Shown here: piece by piece, positions 56,395 through 64,000 of the stretch
How positions within the stretch are numbered: position 1 is the stretch's first letter
Layout: each line of letters starts with the position of its first letter
Assembly (NCBI GenBank): GCA_043228905.1
Contig: JBHGNT010000008.1
Span: forward strand, 15,872,001-15,936,000
From: Azolla caroliniana
Taxonomy: Eukaryota; Polypodiophyta
Reading direction: 5' to 3'
Length of the DNA stretch: 64,000 nucleotides
Notes under the pieces: model-generated
The model's database searches: none
The model's input: only the letters and a program-made list of their open reading frames with translations
What the model was told of the DNA's origin: nothing
Program-made: the position numbers and the translations under genes

Positions 56395-58164
56395 ATGAAC
56401 ACACAAATGGGTAGCTCTCTCCCTAGTGAAAAGCTAGACTAGAGCAATTATTCATCTTGGGAGTACAAGATGAACCAATTCCTTGTCAGCCAAGGGTATT
56501 GGAACTACATCAACGGCACTCAAGAAAATCAACCCGACCCAAAGAACGCCAATTACGCAACATGGGAGCAAGCGGCGAGTCGAGTCATGTATTTCTTGGA
56601 AACATGTGTCCACGACCACATGCCTAGCCACATTCAAGACGCCAAGACGCCCAAAGAGGCGTGGGAGAACTTAAAGAAAATGTTCGCCGCCAACCCGATC
56701 GCCCAAAAGCTTCAACAAGAGTTTAACAACATTCAGCAAAAAGACATGTTTGTGTCGGACTACACCACCAAGATCAAGAGCATTTGCGACTCTCTTGGCT
56801 CCATCAAAATAAACGTACACGAAGACGAGATGGTTCAAGTATGCTTGGGCGGCCTCGCACAACGATTCGACTCATTGAGGACGGCAATCTTGGCGAGGGA
56901 AAACCCTTCTTCGTTCTTCGACCTCCAATCAATGTTATTGGTCGAAGAGAACCACGTCCAAACCAAAACGAAGACATCGAAAGGACAAATGTTCTTTTCA
57001 AATTCGGATGGTGGCCAAGGACGAGTTCACGGCGTTAGAAGAGGTCAATTCGACCCATCACACGAAGGGAACTCAAACCTTCAAGGAAGTCATCGAGGAA
57101 CCTTCGGAAGAAGGGGAAGCTTTCACGCCAAACATGGTCGGCAAATGAGGCTTGCAACTTGCAATTATTGCGACAAAATCGGCCACTACGAGGCGGAGTG
57201 TCAGAAAAAGAGAAGTGAGTTAGCTTCAACAAGTCGACAACTCACAAACTACGCCACTAACTCTGAATACGACGACTACGGCGGACTATTCGTAATGAGG
57301 CATAGAGTGAACTCTATGAAGGCCTCCGACTCCGCGAGCACCTCCAATTCGGAAGACGTGTGGTTAGTCGATTCCGGCGCCTCACATCACATGACATCCC
57401 ACAAAGAGTGGTTCAATGACTTGCATACACCGGATCGACCCGGCTAAATAGAGACAAGAGACAACATCACGCATCCCATTCGGCACACCGGCAACGTTCC
57501 ATTTGGCAATGATGGCAAGAACAATTGCATCAACAATGCCTTGCATTTGCCCACGATAATGAAGAATTTGGTCTCGGTAGGCCAAATCGTGAAGCAAGGT
57601 GTGCAAGTCCGCTTCAACAACGAAGGATGCTTCATTGAGGAAGATGGCCGACTCATAGCCAAGGGACAGAGAGACAGTCCCATGTTTATCCTCGATTCGA
57701 ACGAGGTGAAATCGGCCATGTATGCCAAAGGTCTCAAAACCGAGACAAGCATCGAGTTGTGGCACAAGAGAATCGGCCACATAAACCTCCAACGGCTCCC
57801 AGCTATGCAATCAAAGGGAGTCGTCATCGGGCTTCCGACATTCGAGTCGAAACGAGTTGACCAAGTGTGCGAAGCATGCCAACTCGGCAAACAACATCGA
57901 CCCTCATTCCCTAAGGAGAGCTATGCAAGCAAAGGCATCCTCGACGTCATACACTCGGATGTATGGGGACCGGCTCAAACGCCGACGATCAGCGGATGTC
58001 AATACTACGTAACCTTCATCGACGACTACTCGCGCTACATGTCGATCTACCCGATGAAGAAGAAAAGCGAAGTGCTCTCCCACTTCCAAAAGCTCAAGGG
58101 CCAAGTCAAAAAAGAAATTGGTCGGCACATTCCATGCCTACGATTGGATGGAGGCAAGGAGTAT
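56395..58164 (+). pseudogene. Copia J gag, protease and integrase N-terminal half
   Basis: ATG 56395 opens MNTQMGSSLPSEKLD, stopped at once by TAG 56440-56442. The frame then stays open for 325 codons: gag, an intact zinc knuckle (C-NY-C-x4-H-x4-C, near 57160-57200) and protease WLVDSGASHHMTSH (about 57361). After a TAA near 57446, pre-integrase (LWHKRIGHINLQRL) and integrase HSDVWGPAQTP, FIDDYSRYMSIY and RLDGGKEY follow, where copia G is inserted. The catalytic Asp residues are kept. It resumes at 63676. Confidence 0.85.
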
Positions 58165-58842
58165 TGTTAGGAAACAGGTCCCTCCGGATGGTGAAGACCC
58201 GGTGAGAACCGGATGAAGAGTACCCGGCTACGGAGAGCCGGATGGTGCAGACCCGGTGAGAACCGGATGAAGAGTACCCGGCTACGAAGAGCCGGATGGT
58301 GCAGACCCGGTGAGAACCGGATGACGAGTACCCGGCAAGCGCCGGATGATGCAGGCCCGGTGAGGAGTGCTCACCGGATGAAGAGACATATTCGTAAATA
58401 TGTTTCTGAGAGTCCATCGTGGCTATATTTGTAAAGAGCCGAAAAGTCATATTAGTATAAATATGACTTAGGGCAAACTTTAGTTATGTGAGTTGTTGTC
58501 ATTCTAGTTGGAAAAAGACTAGAGAGCGCGTAATAGTGTACAAAGAGAGAGAGAGAGAGAGAGGAAGAGGTTGTTGCCTCTGTTGTAACCACCGCCTGTG
58601 GCGAAGATCGTGAGCACGAGGTCGTTGCCTCTGTGAACTCACTGTTGTAATCATTGTGATATAGTGATAGTTTGGATTTTGTGGACTCCCCTGGTTTTTT
58701 TTTCCCCTCTCAGGGTTTTCCACGTTAAACATCTTGTGTACTCTTCTCTCCTTTGTGTTGTGTGTTCATTCCCCGTTTTCTGTGTTTGATTCTAAGCTCG
58801 GTTGTGGCCGAGCGTTACGCAGGGAGTGTGTGGTTCCTGTCA
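58165..58842 (+). repeat. 5' LTR of copia G
   Basis: TGTTAGGAAACAGG to GTTCCTGTCA, followed by GAT and the primer site TGGTATCAGAGC (58846-58857). About three copies of a 54-bp CCGGATG repeat (58183-58350) lie in U3; a (GA)n tract is at about 58545. Confidence 0.9.
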
Positions 58843-58872
58843 GATTGGTATCAGAGCAAAGCAACACAGAAA

Positions 58873-61317
58873 ATGGACGATTCATTGGGAGGCATGTTCA
58901 AGCTCACTGACTCCAACTATTCGGTGTGGAAGTCGAAGATGAGGGACATGCTCGTGGTTAAAGATCTTTGGTTGCCGGTTCAGTTTGGGGACAAGAGACC
59001 GGACAAAATCGACGCCACGATATGGGAGGTGATGCACATGAAGACAACGGTGTACATACGTTGCTTCATCGACATGAGCCTATACAAAAACTTCAATGAA
59101 GAGAGCAAGGCTCATGAGTTCTGGGAGAAGATCGACATTATGTTTCAAAACAAAAATATTGTTAATCAGGTTTCGGTATTTTGGAAGCTAGTAAGACTCC
59201 GGTACCAAGATGGCTCCAGCATGGCGGAGCACATGAATGCCTTCCAGGGGTTGATCCACCAGGCAACTTCATTGGAAGTACCTCTCTCCGATGAGGTACT
59301 AGCGCTACTCCTGCTCGGTTCCCTCCTAGATAGCTGGGAGACGTTGGTTGTCACTTTGGGCAACGCCGGGCCGGAAGGGAAACGGTTATCCCTAGCAAGA
59401 GTGAAGTCGAGCTTACTAGATGAGGAGGCACATCGGAAAGATAAGGATACGAGCTCCGACTCCAAAGCGCTCCTTACCGAATCGAAACGCGGAAGACATA
59501 GAAACCGTAGTCCCCAAAACCGGGAAAAGTCAGGGACACGGTCAAAGTCAAGGGGGAGGCCTACTTGCTTCTATTGCGGTAAGCCGGGACACTTCCAGAA
59601 GAACTATCGGAATTTCCGTAAAGACAAGGAAACCGACGGTACTGATTCGAAGAGGACACCAGACCGGAACGATAAAGACCGGAGGGGAACAGACCGGAAG
59701 GGAACGACGGCAATCGCGGCAAGTGAAGAAGAGTTGATGCTCATCACCGAGGAAAGTGAGCTAAACCTTGCCAGCGACAAGATGACCTGGGTGGTCGACT
59801 CCGGAGTGTCGTTCCACCTTACCCCAGACCGGAAATGCTTCTCATCCTACTCAGTCGTTGATCACGGCTGTGTCCGGATGGGGAATGAAGGTACATGCCG
59901 AATCGTTGGCATAGGAGACATGTGGTTGTCAACACCAATCGGATGCAAGATGCTGTTGAAGGATGTCCGACACGTTCCGGAGGTTCGTCTGAACCTGATA
60001 TCGGTCGGTCGGCTAGATGATGAAGGCTACATGGGTAGCATCCGGAACAGTGTTATGAAGTTTAGGAAAGGGAGCCTGATTGTGGCTCGGGCCCGGAAAG
60101 TAAACACGTTGTACCTGATGAATGCCCGGTTATGTCCGGAGGAAGTGAACGTGGCATCCGACACTACCGGTGAGTTGTGGCACAAAAGGTTGTGTCACAT
60201 GAGCGAGAAGGGGATGAAGAGGCTTGCAGACGACAACCTCATTCCAGTGAAGAACGTGCACTTGGAGAAGTGCACTGATTGTTTGGCCGGAAAGCAAAAC
60301 CGGACCTCCTTCCGATCGAGGCCGCTGATGAGACATAATGCACCAATAGAGTTGGTGCATACTTATATGTGTCAAGTGGACACGAAGTCACATGTAGGAT
60401 CGCAGTACTTCGTGAAGTTCATAGATGACCACAGCCGGAAGCTGTGGGCCACACCGTTGAAGACGAAGGATCAGGTGCTATCCGTCTTCAAAGAGCTCCA
60501 CGCGAGAGTGGAAAGAGAAACCGGCTGGAAGCTGAAGGCGGTTCGAGTAGATAACGAAGGAGAATACCGGGGGCAATTCGAGGAGTACTGTCGCTCGAAG
60601 GGAATCCGGCTCGAATTTACCATGCCAAAGACGCCAAAACTAAACGGGTTGGCCGAGAGGATGAACCGAACCATAATGGAGAGGGTCCGGAGTATGCTGG
60701 CGCATGCAAAACTACCCAAGAAGTTTTGGGTTGAGGCACTGTCGACAACGACATATGTGATAAACAGATCACCCTCATTACCCTTGGATGGAGACACGCC
60801 ACAGAGAGTCTGGACCGGTAAGGAAGTGTCCTACCGGCATCTGAAGGTATTCGGGTGTCTTGCGTATGTGCATGTAGCTAAGGACCGGAGAGGAAAACTA
60901 GATCCGAAGACCCGGCCATGCATATTCCTCGGTTACGGCGACGATGAGTTCGGCTACCGAGTGTGGGACCTGGTCGACAAGAAGGCATTCCGGAGTCGAG
61001 ATATTATCTTCATGGAGGACAGGACGCTCGCCGACTGGGAGTCGGAGAAGAAGATAATGAACTCTGAGTCGACCGGTAAGGATCGATTCTACGATGAGTA
61101 GACCCAGCCGGCAAGAGAGCGGTTAACACTCGAGGAACCAGCCGGTTACGGTGAGGATACCGAACCAGCAGAAGAAGAAGTAGAGGAAGCTGAAACCGGA
61201 ACCGGCCAAGACCCCGAATCGGATTCGGATGAAGAGCAAATGGAGGAGCTGGTTACCGAAGCCCAGAGACGAAGATATCCTCTCAGAGAGAGAAGGCCCC
61301 CCAAAGATTTCCGGATG
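58873..61317 (+). pseudogene. Copia G gag, protease and integrase
   Basis: ATG 58873 (MDDSLGGMFKLTDSNYSVWK) opens a frame of 742 codons to TAG 61099-61101, then continues in frame to about 61317. gag shows YSVWKSKMRDML. The knuckle C-FY-C-x4-H-x4-Y (near 59568-59610) has its last Cys changed to Tyr. Protease: WVVDSGVSFHL (about 59790). Pre-integrase: LWHKRLCHMSEKG. Integrase: VHTYMCQVD (about 60355), where the first catalytic Asp is Tyr, FIDDHSRKLWATP, VDNEGEY and NGLAERMNRTI with Asp and Glu kept. The TAG is likely a former Gln codon. Confidence 0.87.
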
Positions 61318-62907
61318 TAGAGCATGTGCTGCTAACCAATGAGGGGGAGCCAGAAAGCTTCGAAGAAGCGAAGGATGACACCCACAGCCGAAAATGGTTA
61401 AGTGCCATGCAGGATGAGATGGATTCCCTGCATGAGAACCATACGTACGAATTGGTGGAGTTGCCGAAAGGAAAGCGGGCACTCCGAAATAAGTGGGTGT
61501 ACAAGTTGAAACCGGGAGATACCGGCAACCACCCGAGATACAAAGCCGGGATCGTGGTGAAGGGGTTCCAGCAGAAGAAGGGCGTGAGATATTTGCCCCG
61601 GTAGTAAAGATGACCTCCATCCGGATGGTGCTGAGTATAGCGGCAAGCATGGACCTCGAGGTAGAGCAGCTGGACGTGAGGACGGCATTCCTTCACGGTG
61701 ACCTCGAAGAGGAGATCTACATGCAGCAACCGGAAGGATTCGTGGAGAAAGGGAAGGAGCACCTGGTTTGCCAGTTGAAGAAGAGCCTCTACGGGTTGAA
61801 GCAGGCCCCCCGGCAATGGTACCGAAAGTTTGACTCCTTCATGACTGATCAAGGGTACCACAAGACGAAGTCCGATCATTGCGTGTTTGTGAAGAAGTTC
61901 GAAGGAGGCGACTTCCTGATACTCCTTCTGTATGTGGACGACATGTTGATCGTTGGACGGGACCAAGCCAAAATACGGATGCTGAAGAAGGCTCTCAACC
62001 GGACCTTCTCAATGAAAGACTTGGGTCCGGCAAGACAAATGTTGGGGATGCATATCATCCGGAACCGGCCAACGAAGCAACTGTGGCTGTCACAGAAGAA
62101 GTACGTGACAAAGGTGCTTCAGCGGTTCAACATGTCAGATGCGAAACCGGTCGGATCGACACTTCCGAAAATGCGGTAAGCAAAGCCCGAAGACGAAAGC
62201 AGAGAAGGCGGATATGATGAAGGTTCCATATGCCTCTGCCGTCGGGAGCTTGATGTACGCAATGGTGTGTACCCGAACGGATATAGGATACGCAGTCGGA
62301 GTGTTGAGCCGGTTTATGAGCAATCCCGGCAAGGAGCACTGGAACGCGGTCAAATGTATACTCCGGTACTTGAAGGGCACTTCAAATATGTGTCTCCGAT
62401 TCGGCTCCGGTAAACCTCAACTTGACGGTTTTACCGATTCGGACATGTCGGCTGATGTGGATACCAGCCGGTCTACATCCGGGTATGTAATGACATATGC
62501 AGGGGGAGTTGTTTCGTGGTAGTCAAGGCTGCAGAAGACGGTTGCGCTGTCAACCACAGAGCCGGAGTACATGGCGGTTGTGGAAGCCGGCAAGGAAATA
62601 TTATGGATGAAGGACTTCATCGGAGAGCTCGGTATCCGGCAAGATGAATACCGGCTCTATTGTGAGAGTCAAAGTGTCATCCACCTTGCTAAGAATGCGG
62701 CCTACCATTCCCGAACGAAGCATATCCAGCGAAGGTATCACTGGATCCGGGAAAGAGTCGATGACCAGGAGTTCATGCTGACGAAGATCCACAAGGCCGA
62801 GAACGGATCAGATATGCTGACCAAAGTACTGATACCTGACAAGATGGATGTATGCCGGAAGCAGATCAAACTAGTAAGACATCCCATGCCGGAGTGAAGG
62901 GGGAGTT
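61318..62907 (+). pseudogene. Copia G reverse transcriptase and RNase H
   Basis: A frameshift at about 61312 leads into the RT start (EPESFEEAKDD, YELVELPKGKRALRNKWVYK). A second break near 61585 precedes EIFAPVVKMTSIRM. RT motifs [32 protein letters not shown] and the catalytic LLYVDDMLIVG (about 61925-61957) are intact. Another shift near 62165 leads to RNase H (GFTDSDMSADVD, RSTSGYV), a TAG at 62520-62522, and the final SRTKHIQRRYHWIRERV to 62897. Four lesions in all. Confidence 0.87.
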
Positions 62908-63675
62908 TGTTAGGAAACAGGTTCCTCCGGATGGTGAAGACCCGGTGAGAACCGGATGAAGAGTACCCGGCTACGGAGAGCCGGATGGTGAAGACCCGGT
63001 GAGAACCGGATGAAGAGTACCCGGCTACGGAGAGCCGGATGGTGCAGACCCGGTGAGAACCGGATGAAGAGTACCTAGCTACGAAGAGCCGGATGGTGCA
63101 GACCTAGTGAGAACCGGATGACGAGTACCCGGAAACGGAAGACCCGGTGAGAACCGAATGACGAGTACCCAGCAAGCGCTGGATGATGCAAGCCCGGTGA
63201 GGAGTGCTCACCGGATGAAGAGACATATTCGTAAATATGTTTCTGAGAGTCCATCGTGGCTATATTTGTAAATAGCCGAAAAGTCATATTAGCATAAATA
63301 TGACTTAGGGCAAACTTTAGTTATGTGAGTTGTTGTCATTCTTGTTGGAAAAAGACTAGAGAGTGCGTAATAGTGTACAAAGAGAGAGAGAGAGAGGAAG
63401 AGGTTGTTGCCTCTGTTGTAACCGCCGCCTGTGGCGAAGATTGTGAGCACAAGGTCGTTGCCTCTGTGAGGTCATTGTTGTAATCATTGTGATATAGTGA
63501 TAGTTTGGAGTCTGTGGACTCCCGTGGTTTTTTTTTCCCCTCTCAGGGTTTTCCACGTTAAACATCCTGTGTACTCTTCTCTCCTTTGTGTTGTGTGTTC
63601 ATTCCCCGTTTTCTGTGTTTGATTCTAAGCTCGGTTGTGGCCGAGCGTTACGCAGGGAGCGTGTAGTTCCTGTCA
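62908..63675 (+). repeat. 3' LTR of copia G
   Basis: 768 bp, 90 bp longer than the 5' copy because the CCGGATG array (about 62926-63190) has roughly two more units; otherwise very similar. Followed by the target duplication AGTAC. Confidence 0.9.
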
Positions 63676-64000
63676 AGTACTTCTCCGATAAATTCACCTC
63701 CTACCCCCAAAGTGAAGGCATTCGGAGAGAATTCTCATGCCGACACACACCCCAACAAAATGGAGTCGCCGAAAGGAAGAATCGGCAAATACTCGAGGTA
63801 GCACGCACCATGATGCATGAGAAGCACATGTCGAACCTCTATTGGGCCGAAGCGGCATCCACGGCCGTCTATCTCATGAATCGATGCATCACTAATGGAG
63901 TGCATGAGCTAACTCCCTATGAGCTCCTCGTCGAAAGGAAGCTGATCCTATCGCATCTCAAGGTGTTCGGAAGCATTGCGAATGTATGCATCCCAAACGA
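63676..64000 (+). pseudogene. Copia J integrase, continuation
   Basis: Resumes the J integrase after copia G with YFSDKFTSYPQSEGI, then QNGVAERKNRQILEV (about 63760) holding the catalytic Glu, and LSHLKVFGSIA near the window end. The frame is open to the last base. Confidence 0.85.

Larger units (their letters stand above)
58165..63675 (+). mobile_element. Copia G, near-complete element inserted in copia J
   Basis: 5.5 kb with LTRs of 678 and 768 bp, target duplication AGTAT/AGTAC (58160-58164 and 63676-63680), primer site, gag-pol and polypurine tract GAAGGGGGAG. All domains are in Ty1/copia order. Only a few lesions break it, so it is among the youngest insertions here. Its sequence is rich in CCGG. 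Confidence 0.9.

Noticed and set aside
58213-58434. Protein with a repeated 18-residue unit in the copia G LTR
   Set aside because: The 54-bp DNA repeat is a multiple of three, so any open frame repeats. It lies in U3 upstream of the element's own start.

Overview
This 64-kb window is nuclear DNA of a land plant, most likely a vascular plant. The evidence is two spliced plant genes with GT-AG introns (a P-class pentatricopeptide repeat protein and a Rab7/RABG3-type small GTPase), retroelements primed by plant initiator-Met tRNA (TGGTATCAGAGC), and tRNA-like heads of the plant SINE type. I cannot place it to genus. There are no bacterial features, CRISPR arrays or rRNA genes. The rest is transposable elements, mostly broken and nested.

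Layout. 1-2900: 3' end of a Ty1/copia element with its LTR, an LTR-like piece and a LINE scrap. 3034-4700: intact two-exon PPR gene (+). 4701-7392: AT-rich intergenic DNA with one hAT-like MITE (5934-6554, 8-bp target duplication). 7393-10883: intact seven-exon Rab7 gene (-), with a TATA box near 10993. 11462-45895: a continuous retroelement nest. Its outer layer may be one copia element, called C here (LTRs at 11462-11780 and 45575-45895), opened by copia B (LTRs 14825-15073 and 26512-26760), gypsy E with a LINE and copia D inside its LTR, gypsy B, gypsy A inside gypsy B (30450-39202), copia H and gypsy K. 45896-47943: unique and repeated DNA ending in an FCP1/HAD phosphatase-like pseudogene cut by copia F. 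47944-53400: copia F, a mosaic with two gag regions and a solo LTR inside it. 53401-55790: two LTR/gag heads pointing away from each other, a LINE reverse-transcriptase scrap and featureless DNA. 55791-64000: copia J, split by the fairly young copia G (58165-63675).

Only the PPR and Rab7 genes look functional. The retroelement genes supply the usual gag, protease, integrase, reverse transcriptase and RNase H domains, but every copy has stops, frameshifts or deletions. Many stops look like CGA to TGA or CAG to TAG changes, as expected from decay of methylated cytosines. The most unusual structures are: a LINE insertion whose 3' tail carries a PPR fragment (16083-19256); tRNA-like Pol III boxes built into gypsy LTRs; GC-rich 59-bp arrays in gypsy A LTRs; and the mosaic copia F. 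I found no clearly new gene system.
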